A stretch of DNA of 64,000 bases from Cohnella hashimotonis. Lineage in GTDB: Bacteria; Bacillota; Bacilli; Paenibacillales; Paenibacillaceae. Positions 1-11,300 of the stretch are shown piece after piece. The DNA is taken from contig NZ_JAGRPV010000001.1 in assembly GCF_030014955.1 (NCBI RefSeq), positions 5,890,001 to 5,954,000 on the forward strand. Direction: 5' to 3'. The position numbers and the translations under genes were made by a program. Each line of letters opens with the position of its first letter. Within the stretch, counting starts at the first letter, position 1. The notes beneath the pieces are model-generated. The model worked only from the letters and a program-made list of their open reading frames with translations, was not told where the DNA came from and searched no databases.

Positions 1-333
1 GACGATGGCGCGGTCGATGCGGATGCCCGCGAATCGCGGATGGCGGCGGAGCCTGCCGTAGTCCTCTGCAAACGAATCCGCCAGCGGGTTCAGGTAACCG
101 ACGACGCCGGCGATCCGTTCGTGCCGGTCGGCCAGCGCCAGCAAATATTCCGTCTCCGCCGTCGTCGCCGCGGCTTGTATGGCGATGAAGCCTTCCATGT
201 CGCACCCCGACGCTGCGGCGAACAGATCGTCCGGCACATAATCCCGGTAGAGCGCGGCATTGTCCGGCTTCAGCCAGCGGTAATCTCCCCGCGCGAGCTG
301 CCAGAAGTGCACGTGACTGTCAAGATAGCGCAT
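1..333 (-). CDS. Amidohydrolase, sugar-lactonase-like (5' part only)
   Basis: Partial gene: 111 residues are visible and the rest lies beyond the left edge. The start is ATG at 331-333, and the protein opens with MRYLDSHVHFW. The D-x-H-x-H metal motif at the very N-terminus is typical of the metal-dependent amidohydrolase_2 / COG3618 family, which includes L-fuconolactonases and L-rhamnonolactonases. The following GDYRWLK stretch and the IAGVVGYLNP segment also fit. The start overlaps the end of the aldo/keto reductase gene by 14 bases, so the two are translationally coupled. In L-fucose or L-rhamnose oxidation a sugar dehydrogenase makes a lactone and a lactonase opens it, so the pair could perform consecutive steps. 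The substrate is inferred from the family and neighbour only. Confidence 0.8.
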   Translation of the reverse strand, partial: MRYLDSHVHFWQLARGDYRWLKPDNAALYRDYVPDDLFAAASGCDMEGFIAIQAAATTAETEYLLALADRHERIAGVVGYLNPLADSFAEDYGRLRRHPRFAGIRIDRAIV

Positions 334-1279
334 GATCGCTCCCCTCCTCCCGGCGAGCTTTCGGACCGGAGCGCCCGCCGTCGCTCCACGCCCGGTACCA
401 TCGGAGCCAGGAATCGTACGCCTGCTGCTCGAACGACTCTGCCAGCAGGTCCAGATTTTCCTCAAGCTGGTCGAGCGAAGCCGGTCCGAACAAATTCAGC
501 GCGATATCGGGGCTGCCGAGCGGAAATTGCAGGGCGAAGCCGACCGGATCGACGCCGCTGCGCGCGCACCAGCTCCGGTAGGCGACCGCGGCGGGCAAGC
601 GCCGCCGCCGATGATCGTCCTCCGTCAGCGCCAGGCTGCGCGGGTCATCGCGCGAGATCAGCCGACCGGCGAGCGGGCTGCCGTTGACGACGCAGACGCC
701 GGACGCCGCGGCCTCCCGAATGAGCGTTTCCGCGCTCTGCTCCAACGGCGTGTAGTCGCCGTAGGTCAGAATGCTGTCGAACGCCCCGCTTGCCGCCGCT
801 TCCCCCAGCACCTCGTGGCTGGCGGTGCCGATCCCGATATAGCGGATCAAGCCTTCCCGCCGGGCCGCCTGAAGCATTTGCAGGATGCCGTCCTCGCCGA
901 ATGCCTGATGGAGCGACGTCGTCTCGTGCAATTGATATAGATCGATATAGCCGGTGCGCAGCCGCCCGAGACTTGCCTCCAGGCTCGCGCGGACAAGCGC
1001 CGCCGCCTCCGGGCCGCTTAACCGGACCGGCACGACGATCGCCTTGGTCGCGATGAACACGGTCCGCCTGTCCGTCCCGGCGACGAATTGCCCGAGCACC
1101 TCCTCGCTCTCGCCTTTGCCGTAGTTATAGGACGTATCGAAGTACCGAATCCCGCTCCCGTAGGCGGCGCGATGAACGGCCGCGTCCCTCGCGTACGCGC
1201 AGCCGATGCCGTAAGGGATCGGCCCACGGCGGCCGTGCCGCAAATAAAAGCGCCGTATGTCCTCGATCAAGGCTGTCAC
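320..1279 (-). CDS. Aldo/keto reductase (sugar dehydrogenase type)
   Basis: A 319-residue protein of the aldo/keto reductase superfamily, cytosolic and NAD(P)-dependent. The catalytic tetrad can be placed: Asp48 and Tyr53 in FDTSYNYGKGE, Lys79 in IATKA, and His118 in DLYQLHE. The GIGTASHE segment near residue 148 fits the barrel. Length is normal for the family. The sequence style resembles the L-galactose/L-fucose dehydrogenase branch, and the next gene is lactonase-like, which together suggest oxidation of a deoxy- or hexose sugar to its lactone. It is the penultimate visible gene of the minus-strand carbohydrate operon, about 160 bases after the preceding gene. That gap is filled by a tandem repeat. 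Confidence 0.85.
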   Translation of the reverse strand: MTALIEDIRRFYLRHGRRGPIPYGIGCAYARDAAVHRAAYGSGIRYFDTSYNYGKGESEEVLGQFVAGTDRRTVFIATKAIVVPVRLSGPEAAALVRASLEASLGRLRTGYIDLYQLHETTSLHQAFGEDGILQMLQAARREGLIRYIGIGTASHEVLGEAAASGAFDSILTYGDYTPLEQSAETLIREAAASGVCVVNGSPLAGRLISRDDPRSLALTEDDHRRRRLPAAVAYRSWCARSGVDPVGFALQFPLGSPDIALNLFGPASLDQLEENLDLLAESFEQQAYDSWLRWYRAWSDGGRSGPKARREEGSDHALS

Positions 1280-1350
1280 TTCCGCTCAAGTCCTCCTTCA
1301 AGCGCTATTCCGCATGTGCTCTTCATCAAGTTTTCCGCAAGGCTTTTGCC

Positions 1351-1455
1351 TCACGCCATCTCCTTCATGCCTTCTCCTCATGCCCTCTCCTCATGCCGTA
1401 GCCTCATGCCGTAGCCTCATGCCGTAGCCTCATGCCGTCTCCTCAAGCCATCTCC
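1351..1455. repeat. 13-bp tandem repeat, 8 units, overlapping a gene end
   Basis: Units of consensus TCATGCCgtagCC run from 1351 to 1455. They start at 1351, 1365, 1378, 1391, 1404, 1417, 1430 and 1443. The three central units are identical and one extra base sits at 1364. The last unit supplies the final codons and TGA stop of the upstream gene at 1443, so copy-number change would alter only the spacing to the next gene. Confidence 0.85.
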
Positions 1456-3434
1456 CAAGGCTGCCGGTAGCTCGGCTTGTAAGCATGCCGCTCCACCTCG
1501 AGCACCAGCGGCAGCCGCGAAGCCGGCGCCAGCTCGACCTCGAACGCCGGCGCGCCGATCTCCGTCGTCCGCGTCGTCCGCTCGGCGGCAGGCCATGGCG
1601 CCCCGGCTTCTACGTACGTCGCAAGCTTCAGCTCGCCGGACAGCTGCCCGGCATGGACGCGAACGATGCGGTGCTCGCCGTAGCCGCTCGCCTGCACGAT
1701 CAGCCGCCGCGCGCGGGACGGATGCAGATTGACCAGCTCCAGCTCCACCTCGTCTTCCGTCAGCCGGCTGACCAGCGCCGCGACGTCGTCCGGCACGCCG
1801 GGACGCCGCAGCTCCGCATCGTAATACCGCACGCGCGGGAACCACAGCCCGCCGTTGTAGATCATGCGCGGCGCGCCGCACATGAGCTGCGACAGCGCCT
1901 CCGTCACGACCGGATTGCGATACTGGAAGTACGTCTCGCGGTACGACGACGGATCTTCCCGATCGTGATGGATAAAGGCCAGCCGGTAATACAGCAGCGT
2001 CAGGCTGTGCCGGAGCATATGCAGCGGATAATCCGGGTATTCCCCGTGCAAGTAAGCGGCCCACGGCTCATCGTTGCCGCCGAAGTCCTTCTTGACGCGG
2101 AAGCCGGACCGGACGCGCCGCGCATCGTCTTCATGCGCGTGCCGCAGCTTGACCGCGCGGTCCCAGTCGTCCTCCGCCATCGACGCATGCCACAGATGCA
2201 CCGGGAAGTGCGGCTCCATCGGCTGAAATTCGAACCAGCCGTCCCGCCACAGCACCGGACTGCCGGTCGGCTCGTGCGGACGCGACGCGCTCCCGTCCGC
2301 CAGCAGCACGCTGTCGATCCACAAATCATAGTCGTACCAGCCGGGATCGCCGTACTTGTACGGCACATGCAGCGTGCCGCGGTGCATGATGCCCCGCTCC
2401 GTCAAGGCGTCGAGCTGCCGCCGCGCGAAGTGCAAGTACCGTTCGTCGCCGCCGCTGACGAGCCAGCCGTTTTCCGCCGCCGCCATCACCGCGCAGCCGA
2501 CCGCATGCCAGCCGTGCGGCCACGTCCAGCCGTAGTAGCCGCCGTACCATTTCCCGCCCGTATACTCGCCGACCTGCCCGCTCAAGCCGACGTTGTCCGG
2601 CACGACGCCGCCGTTCGCATCCGCCCGCTCCATCCAGCCGCCGACGTAGCGCTCGATCCACAGGCGGTATTTGTCGTCGCCCGTATGCAGATAAGCCTGC
2701 GCCACCATCGACGTGACGGCCAGATTCACCGCCGCGTCGCCGCGGCTCTGCCGCGCTTCCAGCGCCCGGCCCATCGCCGCTGCGGCCGCTTCCGTCTTCA
2801 CGTCGTCCAGCCGCTCGACGCCCTGCACGTCCTGGAACGGCAAGCCGTAGAACCGTTTCCAGTTCGCATAGCCCCACGACTTGCCGGCGAAGTTGCGCCA
2901 GCCCGGCCCCATGCTGCCGCTGTGCGGACTGCGGATCACGTTGCGCGCCGCGTCGTAGTTGCGGGCCGTTTCTTCCACATACAAGTTCGCGTACCGGATC
3001 GCGCGCTCCCGGTTCGTCCCGCCTGCGGGGTCCATCATGTTCAGCAAGTAAAAAAACAGATAGCCCTCGCCCTGGTGGAACCAGTCGTATCCCTGCTCGT
3101 ACTCGTCCACGACCATCGGATGGCCGTGGCCCGTCTGAACGCCCGCGAACTGCTTGACGATCGCGTCGTACTGCCGCAGCGACCATCCCCGAAGCCGCTC
3201 GTCCCCGCCGAGCATATACAGGAGCGGCCAGTTGTGGAAGCTCTCGAACATATCGTCGAGCGCGTCGATGTCCTCGTGATCCGCGTCCGTCGGCCACAGC
3301 ATCGTGCCGTCCTCGCGGACGTATCGGGAGATCGCCAGCTCCGCCGCCTCGTTCATGCGCGCGATGAGCGCCCGCTCCAGCAACGCCCATGTCGGCGGTT
3401 CGACGAGCGGCAGCGTACTGCGTATCGCTATCAT
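1443..3434 (-). CDS. Predicted alpha/alpha-barrel glycosidase-like protein
   Basis: A 663-residue protein without signal peptide or membrane segment, so cytosolic. Its first 450 residues are rich in Trp, Tyr, His and Asp in a helical pattern (LWPTDADHEDIDALDDMFE, FHNWPLLYMLGG, DWFHQGEGYLFF, GWTWPHGWHAVG). This fits an (alpha/alpha)6 toroid as in unsaturated-glycuronyl and related glycoside hydrolases. The last 150 residues look like a beta-sandwich. I do not recognise a named family. The ATG at 3434 follows GAGGGAG by seven bases. It lies after the two permease genes in the operon, so it probably cleaves an imported oligosaccharide. The catalytic residues are not assigned; acidic residues in the DADHEDID region are candidates. 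Confidence 0.6.
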   Translation of the reverse strand: MIAIRSTLPLVEPPTWALLERALIARMNEAAELAISRYVREDGTMLWPTDADHEDIDALDDMFESFHNWPLLYMLGGDERLRGWSLRQYDAIVKQFAGVQTGHGHPMVVDEYEQGYDWFHQGEGYLFFYLLNMMDPAGGTNRERAIRYANLYVEETARNYDAARNVIRSPHSGSMGPGWRNFAGKSWGYANWKRFYGLPFQDVQGVERLDDVKTEAAAAAMGRALEARQSRGDAAVNLAVTSMVAQAYLHTGDDKYRLWIERYVGGWMERADANGGVVPDNVGLSGQVGEYTGGKWYGGYYGWTWPHGWHAVGCAVMAAAENGWLVSGGDERYLHFARRQLDALTERGIMHRGTLHVPYKYGDPGWYDYDLWIDSVLLADGSASRPHEPTGSPVLWRDGWFEFQPMEPHFPVHLWHASMAEDDWDRAVKLRHAHEDDARRVRSGFRVKKDFGGNDEPWAAYLHGEYPDYPLHMLRHSLTLLYYRLAFIHHDREDPSSYRETYFQYRNPVVTEALSQLMCGAPRMIYNGGLWFPRVRYYDAELRRPGVPDDVAALVSRLTEDEVELELVNLHPSRARRLIVQASGYGEHRIVRVHAGQLSGELKLATYVEAGAPWPAAERTTRTTEIGAPAFEVELAPASRLPLVLEVERHAYKPSYRQPWEMA

Positions 3435-3506
3435 TTTCCGTCTCCCTCATCCCTTTGTTGAATAAGCGCCTGCTTCTAATCTGAACCTGTTCCTGCTCCG
3501 GCAGCC

Positions 3507-4379
3507 TCAGCCTTTAACCGAGCCGACCATCGTGCCCTTCTCGAAGTACTTCAACAGAAAAGGATAAATGACGAGCAGCGGCGTGATCGCCACCATGATG
3601 GACGCCATCTTGAGGCTCTCCGGCGCCGGAGGCTCCTGGGTTTGCGTCAACGAGGCGAACGAATCCTGCCGGTCCTGGATCAAGATTTCCTGAAGCACGT
3701 ACTGCAGCACGAATTTGCCGCGATCGGTCACGTACAGCAGGTTGTCGGAAAACTGGTTCATATGCATGACGAGATTCCACAGCGTCAGCGTCACCAGCAC
3801 CGGCACGGTGAGCGGCAGCATGATCTGCAGCAGCGTCCGCATCTCGCCTGCGCCGTCGATGCGCGCCGACTCCTCGAGCTCCTTGGGGATCGTGCGGAAG
3901 AAGCTCATCATGACAAGCACATGGAACGCGCTGGCCATATGCAGCACGACGTAGACGCCCCGCGTATTGATCAGCTCCAGATCGCGCAGCAGCAGGTACG
4001 TCGGAATGATGCCCCCGTCGAACAGCATCGTGAACAGAATGACCAGCGTAAACGCCCGCTTGTACGGGAAATAAGGGCGGGACAGCGGATAGGCGGCCAG
4101 GATGGTCACGAGCAGGCTCGCCGCCGTGCCGACAATCATCCGGAACAGCGTGTTCTCGTAGCCGACCCAGATGTTGCGTGCTTGGAATACCTGCTCGTAA
4201 GCTTCCAGGCTGAACGATCTCGGGAAAAAGTGAAACCCGTAGCGAAGCGCCTCTCCGCGGTCGCTGAACGATACCGACAGGACGTGGACGAACGGGTACA
4301 GCACCATGAGCAGCACCGTCCCGATCACCGCATACAACACCGCGTCGACCGCTTTTTCGCCCGGAGATTTTAAGTTCAT
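3507..4379 (-). CDS. ABC sugar transporter permease (YtcP/LplC type)
   Basis: A 290-residue inner-membrane permease of the carbohydrate-uptake (CUT1) ABC family. Six hydrophobic segments are visible, starting with AVLYAVIGTVLLMVLYPFVH. The cytoplasmic EAA-type loop reads EELEESARIDGAGEMRTL, where the ATPase docks. The C-terminus GSVKG is characteristic of the YtcP/LplC subgroup. It is 13 bases downstream of the partner permease and shares its operon with the binding protein at 11404. No ATPase gene is present; this transporter group usually relies on a shared MsmX-like ATPase encoded elsewhere. Confidence 0.92.
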   Translation of the reverse strand: MNLKSPGEKAVDAVLYAVIGTVLLMVLYPFVHVLSVSFSDRGEALRYGFHFFPRSFSLEAYEQVFQARNIWVGYENTLFRMIVGTAASLLVTILAAYPLSRPYFPYKRAFTLVILFTMLFDGGIIPTYLLLRDLELINTRGVYVVLHMASAFHVLVMMSFFRTIPKELEESARIDGAGEMRTLLQIMLPLTVPVLVTLTLWNLVMHMNQFSDNLLYVTDRGKFVLQYVLQEILIQDRQDSFASLTQTQEPPAPESLKMASIMVAITPLLVIYPFLLKYFEKGTMVGSVKG

Positions 4380-4392
4380 TGCGTCTCTCTCC

Positions 4393-5301
4393 TCACCATA
4401 GTCCTTGCTCGCCTCCGCTGGCCTTGCGGGCGATCGCGTTCGTCAGCAGCACGAGCGTCAGCCCGACGACCGATTTGAACAGCCCGATCGCGGCCGTGTA
4501 GCTGTATTGGAACTGCTGCAGGCCGATGCGGTACACGTACGTCTCGAATACGTCGCCGCGGTCATAGTTCAGCGGATTGAGAAAGTTGTAGATTTGCTCG
4601 AAGTTCGTATTCAAAAATCCGCCCAAGCTCAGGATGAGCATCACGACGACGGTCGGCATGAGGCACGGCAGCGTAATATGCCAGATGCGCTTCCACCGCT
4701 TGGCGCCGTCCATGACGGCCGCCTCGTGCAGCTGCGGATCGATGCCGGCGATCGCCGCGAAAAAAATGATCGAGTTCCAGCCCAGCTCCTTGAACAGCAT
4801 CGACAGCACCAGCAGGGGCCGCAAATATTGCTTTTCGCCCATGAAGAAGATGGGATCGAAGCCGAGCAGCTGGATCACATAATTGACGACGCCCATGCTG
4901 GGGGACAAAAAGTAGATGAACAGGCCGGAAATGATGACCCACGAGATAAAATGCGGCAAATACGTCGTCGTCTGGACGATCCGCTGGAACCAGCGATGCC
5001 GCAGCTCGTTGAGCATGATGGCGAACGCAATCGGCGCCGGGAACACGATCAGCACGAAATAGACGTTGATCAGCATCGTATTGCGGAACAGCGTGTAGAA
5101 GTTCGGGTCGGCGAACAGTCGGCGGAAGTGAAGCAGTCCGACCCACGGACTGCCCCACACGCCTTCCACCACCCTGAAATTTTTGAACGCGATCAGCAGG
5201 CCGTACATCGGACCGAACTTGAACAAAATGAAGGCCGACAACGAAACCAGCAGCATGACGCTCAGCTCTTTATATTTCCAGAACAGTCGGATCTGGCTCA
5301 A
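4393..5301 (-). CDS. ABC sugar transporter permease (LplB/YteP type)
   Basis: A 302-residue membrane permease, the usual first-position partner of a YtcP/LplC subunit. It starts with TTG at 5299-5301, nine bases after GAGGAG. Hydrophobic segments begin at LSVMLLVSLSAFILFKFGP, followed by the family motif YGLLIAFKNF. The ATPase-docking loop is LHEAAVMDGAKRWKRIWHI. Only seven bases separate it from the giant secreted-protein gene upstream, so the pair is co-transcribed. The family takes up oligosaccharides; the pectin-lyase-like fold next door suggests products of a plant-type polysaccharide, which is inference. Confidence 0.92.
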   Translation of the reverse strand: MSQIRLFWKYKELSVMLLVSLSAFILFKFGPMYGLLIAFKNFRVVEGVWGSPWVGLLHFRRLFADPNFYTLFRNTMLINVYFVLIVFPAPIAFAIMLNELRHRWFQRIVQTTTYLPHFISWVIISGLFIYFLSPSMGVVNYVIQLLGFDPIFFMGEKQYLRPLLVLSMLFKELGWNSIIFFAAIAGIDPQLHEAAVMDGAKRWKRIWHITLPCLMPTVVVMLILSLGGFLNTNFEQIYNFLNPLNYDRGDVFETYVYRIGLQQFQYSYTAAIGLFKSVVGLTLVLLTNAIARKASGGEQGLW

Positions 5302-5307
5302 ATCTCT

Positions 5308-8300
5308 CTACTCCTCTACGGCCATGATTGCGATATTGTCAAAGTAGACGACGGCCGGCCAGCGGTCGGAGGAAAACTGCAGGACGAGCGTATCGATCGC
5401 CCCGGGCGCGTACGTAAACACTTCGGTCCCGTTGTTCAGCTTGAGCCGCACGCCGTCGATGTCGACCGTGTACTGATTCGTATCGAGATCGAGCAGCATG
5501 TCGATATGCCTCCACTGGTTCAGCAGGCTCGGATACGTCGACGCAGGGCTCCAGTCTACGTAGTAGTAGCCGTAGGCCGAGAACAGGCCGCTCAGGCCGC
5601 TGGCCGTCACCGGCGCCTTGGCCGGGAACAGCTGGAAGTGCGCCGTCTGGTTGCCGGTATGCATGACGTCCCAGCTCAGATGCAACTTGCCGCTATCGAG
5701 CGTCGACGGCAGCGGAATCGTCAGCCGCGGCGCGTCCTGCTGCCCGTCGGAGGCGATGACCAGCGAACGGTTGAATCTGCCCGGCACCTCCGCGATGCCG
5801 ATGCTGCTGGTCGTGCCCGTTCGGACGGTCCAGGCCGACGGCAGCCCGCTTAAGGCGTTGAAGTTCTGCGCGTACAGCAGCTCGCGTCCGTACGGCGCCG
5901 TGCGAATCTGCTGCACCGCGTCGGCCCGATCCCAGACGTCGGAGCCGTTGACCGCTTGCACCTTCCAGTAATAGGTCGTCCGTTCGTCGAGCCCGTCTGC
6001 GGCGGGCATCGTGAAGGCGTTCGTCGCGATGTCCTCGTAGACGAACGTCGGCGACGTCAGCGCCGGGTCGGTGCCGATCAGCAGACGGTACGATGAGGCG
6101 CTCGGCACGTCGGTCCACGAGAAGGCCGCCCCGTCGGTTACGACGTCGTGCGAGCCCTGCTGCGGCGCGAGTGGAATCGGCGCGTCCCGCGTGAACAGCA
6201 CGCCGTAGTGTGCTTGCACATCGGCAGCGGGATCGGCCGACGTCCAGACGAACGTCAGCTCGTCGCCGGCCTGCAGCGAGATCCGTTCGTGCGCCTGGTA
6301 CACTGACGTCAGCACCGATGCGCCGGCAACGGGATCGCCGTTGACCCGCAGCTCGAAGTCATAGTCGGAGCCGTCCAGCTTGCGGAGCGAAGCGAGCGCC
6401 TCGACCTCCCCGTCATACGGAGCCGTCCACTGCCACTCCGCCGCCGTCAGCGACGTCGCCGTGATCGCGCCGCTGAACCCGGCCTGCGGCTGGCCGGCAT
6501 GACCCTGTCCGACGCCATCCGCATAGGAAGCCACGCGATAATCGTACACCTCGCCGACCGCCGCCTCCGTATCGAGCCAGCTCGTCGCCGCCAGCGGGCC
6601 GGCGCCCGTGCCGGTGTCCAGCCGCTCGTACGGATCTGCCGAGCCGTGAAGCTTGCGGAAGACGTAGTAGCCGTCGGCACCCGTCACCGCGGACCAGTTC
6701 AACTGGACGCCGTATACGGCCGGGATGACGGATACCTCCGACGGCGAAGGGAGCAGTCCGCGCTCGATGACGATCGTAGACTCGCCGCCGTCCGCGACGA
6801 GCGGCCATGCGCCGGACACCGCGTTTTTCCGCAGCACGTTGTTCCTGGCATTGGGGGTGACGACGATGGCGCTGCCGACCTTGTTGTGCTCCAGCAGGTT
6901 CGCCTGCACGTTCCCGCTGGCCGATTGCACCGAGTTGGTGCGGAACGACAGCCTGTCGGTGTCGTTGCGGCGCAGCGTATTGCCGTACGAGATGACCGAC
7001 GCGCGCGCCGTGCTGCCGTAGCCGTATTCGGAATAGGTGATTCCCGCCTCCGGCGAATCCGCATTCTGAATCAGGTTGTAGTAAGCCGCGCCGTACTGGC
7101 TCGGGTGAGACGAATGATCGAGCGCTGACACCGTGGAGCCGCCCTGCTCCGCCGTATTGCCGTCCACGATGTTATCCAGCACGTTGCCCCACAGCACAAA
7201 GTTGTTTCCTTTGTTGAGATAGGCATGGTTGCCGACCACGAGGTTGAGCGTATGGAAGTGGGCGACGACCGCCTTTGAACGATAATCCGGCGTCACGTCC
7301 CAAGGCTTGTCGACATACACCGTACCGTCGCTGCTGCCCGTCACCTTGCGATATTGTCCAAGTCCGCGGCCGTCGACGATCAGCACGTACAGCTCCTTCA
7401 TCTGGTTCGCGGTCCAGCTGACATTGGCGAATGTCAGCGAATCCGGCGTGCCGTCCTTCACCGCACCGTAGTAATGCGTAGTCGGGAATGGCGCATCGCC
7501 GTTGTTGTCGAACAGCACATATTCGCCGTCATTGGTCGGCGTCGCCTCGTTGCCGACATAAGTGATGTTGTTGCCGGATACATAATTCATTTCGTTCGGC
7601 TTGAGGCCCGGCCGGTCGAAGCCCATGTTGAACGTGATGCCGCGGCTTGCCTCTCTCACCCCTGCGGCATTGCGGCCGTCGATCGTGTTGCCTTCGATAA
7701 TGTTTTTGGACGAGCTCGTAAACACGATCGGCGTATATCGCCGGGTCAGTACCGTATTGTCGATAAAGCGCCCGTATTCGGATAGGTCGAAGTTGATGCC
7801 GTTATAGCCCTCGAACGTGTTGCCGACGATCTGCAGCCGTTCGAAATAATCCGTCGTGCCGCTGCTCCCGAAGACGCCGCTGAAGTAGCCCTTGATTCCG
7901 CTCGTCGGGAAATAGTTGCGAACCTCGTTGTATCGGACGAATACATCATCCGCGCCGTCCTCGATATCGATGCCCATGTCTACGCTGACGCTGCCGACCA
8001 GCTTCAGGTTCTCGACGCCCGAGCCGTCACCCACGCGCACGATCGCCTTGCCGAGTCCGCCTGTCGCAGGACCGACCGGGTCGCCGGTTATAAACTTGAT
8101 GACCGACTGATGCTCGCCGCCGGCGTCCTTGCCCAATCCCTTCAGCGCCGTATGCTCTCCGACGTGAAGCGTATTGGAAATATCGTACGTCCCCGCCGGC
8201 ACCAGCACCGTGCCGCCGCCGTCCGCCGCGTCGAGCGCCGCCTGAATGGCCGCCCGGTCGTCGACGCCGTCGTCCGGAATCGCACCGTAGGTCGCGATCG

Positions 8301-11300
8301 ACACCGAGTACGTCGAGAACGGCTCGTCGACGACCTCGATCGTCTGCGTCTCTCCCCAGCCGTACGCCCCGCCGTAGCCGTTGTGCGTCCAAATCTCGTA
8401 CGTGCCGGGACCCAGCGCCAGCGGCCATTCGAACACGAGCTCGTACGGCCCCGCTTCTTCGAGCGTTACCGCCGTTGCGTCGCCTTCCTCGTCGACGAGA
8501 TACACATAAGCCGCGTTCGAGACGCCGGCAAGCTGCTTGCCGATGATCCGCACCTCGCGCGAGGAAGCCGTATTCAAGCGGTTGGGCGACGCGAAGTAAA
8601 CCGTCGTCTTGTTGAGCAGCTTGGGCGCGCTCCACTGCGTATCGTTCACGGCCCATACGGCGTACATGCCCGGCGTCTCGGCCGCCGGCACGACCGCCCG
8701 CAGCGCCGTATCGTTGCCGTACGGCTCGCCGATCGCCGCCGCTTCGTCGCGGTCCAGCGCTTCCGGGTCGGCCGCGGCGCCGATCAAGGCTTCAAGGCCG
8801 GCAGCCGGCGTATCGTCCAGACGCAGCAGCCGCACGTCGTCCGTATCGAAGCTTGCGCCGAACAGCTGGAACATCTCTCCCGGCTTCACCTCCGTCGGCG
8901 CTGCGGAGAACAGCACCGGCACGCGGTTGCCGCTGGCGTCGAGCTGCGTCGTCAGCCTCGCCGCGCTGCCGCCCGACCAGCTGTCCGCTCCTTTGTGGGC
9001 GACGACCTTCCAGTAATAAACGGTGTCGTAATCGAGCGCCGCAGACGCAGGCAGCGTGTACGCGTTGTCCGTAATGCCGTCGATAACCTGCGTCACCTCG
9101 GTGAGTCCGCTGTCTCTGCCGATGACGAGCGTATACGAATCGGCGTGGGCGTCCCGCCATTCGAACGCGGGCGTGACGGACGTGTCCTCGCTGCGGTCGA
9201 CGGGACCGACGGCCGACGGCGAAGTCGGCTGCCAGGCGACCGTCACGTCGTCCACGTCGTAGGCGCCGGTATGATACCCGTTGTCCGCGCCGCCTCTGCC
9301 GTACTTGTTGAAGACCATGAACTGGGTCAGCGGATTCGCGCCCTGGAACGCGATCGGCTGCTGGTTCGTCTTCTGTCCGTCGATATACAGGTCGTACGTG
9401 CCCGCATCGACATCGACGACCATGCGGTAGTCGTACCACTTATCCGCATCCATCTTGCCCTGCGACCGGTAGGTCGGGTCGGTCGCATAGACGTTGCCGT
9501 AGTCGACGAAGGCCCATACCGGCTGTTGATTGTAGGTCAGATTGTTGCCCATCGCATACGTGAGGAAGCGCTGGGTCGAATCGCGTCTGACGCGGAACGA
9601 CGCGTCCAGCGTGCCGTTCGCGACCGTCCGTCCGAACGGATAGATGAGCGCCGGCCCCGCATCCGTCGAACCGGTCGAGCGATTCAGCTCGACATAGCGC
9701 TCCCCGCCGGCCTCGACGACCTGCACGGTGCTGACGGTGCCAGGCGCAAACGCCGTGAACGGCGCGGGAACGCTGCCCGACGCGGCCGACTCGAAGTCCT
9801 CCGATACCCAGACGCTGTCGTCGGTCTCCGTCAGCCACAAGCCGCTGCCCGCTTCGGTGACGCCGTCGTCCGCCAGCACATGCCAGCTATAATTGCGCGA
9901 AGCGTCGAGCGCGAAGGGCACCGTAAATTGCGTGCCGGCAATGCCGTTGTACGCGTAGGATTGAGGCGTGCCGTCGACGGATGCGATGCTCACCGTGTAC
10001 GCGGCGCTGCCCGGCACCGCCGTCCAGGTCAGCGACGGATAGCGGCTCACGTCCTGCGGGCCCGCCGGATCCTTCATCGTCTTGAAGCTGGCCGTGTCGG
10101 CGGACCAGCTCCAGCCGTCGTCATGGGCGACGACCCGCCAGTAGTACGTCGTGTCGTAGTCCAGCCCGGCGGCGGCGGGAATGCTCAAGCTGTCCGCCGT
10201 ACCGGCCGCCGCGCCGCTCCATGCGATGTCGGTCATCGCCGCGTCGCGCGCGATCACGATCGAATAGTCCTCGGCGCCGCTGTCCTGCCACTGCAGCGTC
10301 TCCGTCAACCCGAGCTGGCTCGCGCCGGATGCAGGCGCTGCCGCCCGCGGCGGCGTCCGCGAATGGCGGATCGTCACGTCGTCGACCCAGTACGGGCCGG
10401 TCTGGTACGCCAGATCGCCGCCTCCCCGCCCGGCGGAGTTGTACACGGTGAACTCGCGGATCGGCTGGGTCGCCTGGAACGCCACCGGCGCCGCGTTCGC
10501 CTTGACGCCGTTGATGTAGAAATCGTACGTCCCCGCATCGATATCGGCGACCAGCCTGTAGTGATACCACGTATCGGCATTCATGGCGCCGACGTCGCGG
10601 TACGTCGGATCGTACAAGTAGTGACGGTTGTAGTCGACGAAGGCCCAAGCCGCATTTTGCGAGCGCGTCAGGCTGTAGCCGAGCGAATACAGAATGAAGC
10701 GCTGCGTGCTCGAACGCTTCACGCTGAACTCCGCGCTGACGATGCCGTCCGTCAGCGGCGCGCCGAACGGATACGTGAGCGCCGGCCCGTATACGGCGGA
10801 GCCTACCGACCTGTTCAGCTCGATCCGGTGCTGCGTCCCGTCGGCGATGACCTGTACGGTGTTGTTGGCATCCGGGGTGTACTTCGTGAAGCCCGCCGGC
10901 AGCGTGCCGACCGCATCGTCCTCGAACGCGTCGGACACGAGCTGCTCCCGATCGGCCGGCGTCGCGAGCGAATCCTCGGCCCACGCCGTCCAGCTCCCCC
11001 CGCTGCCCGACTCGACCGTCAGGTCGTAGGTCGCGCCCGGCTGAAGACGGTTCGGCAATGCGAGGGAACGCACGCCGGCAGGCAACGTGTACACGGCCTC
11101 CGGCGCCGCTTCTCCTTGCCGTTTTACGGTCAATCGGTATTGCGACGCGCCGGCGTCCTCGGTCCATTCGAGCTTCGGATACAGCGAGGCTTGAATCGTC
11201 AAGCTGCCGCTCTCTTCGGCGCTTGCCGTCTGCATGACACCGCCCGCGGGCGGCAGCAGCCCCCACAGCAAAGTCAGTAAAACCGTCCAAACCGTAATTC

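Noticed and set aside
1485..3461. Plus-strand open frame of 658 codons
   Set aside because: Antisense shadow of the alpha/alpha-barrel gene; Arg/Gln/Pro-rich composition and no ribosome site.
4405..5853. Plus-strand open frame across both permease and secreted-protein genes
   Set aside because: Antisense to two well-supported genes and crosses their boundary; composition unlike a protein.
8110..11280. A very long plus-strand open frame of over 1000 codons
   Set aside because: It is antisense to the secreted beta-helix gene, is Arg-rich and without family features. High GC at third positions keeps the opposite frame open.
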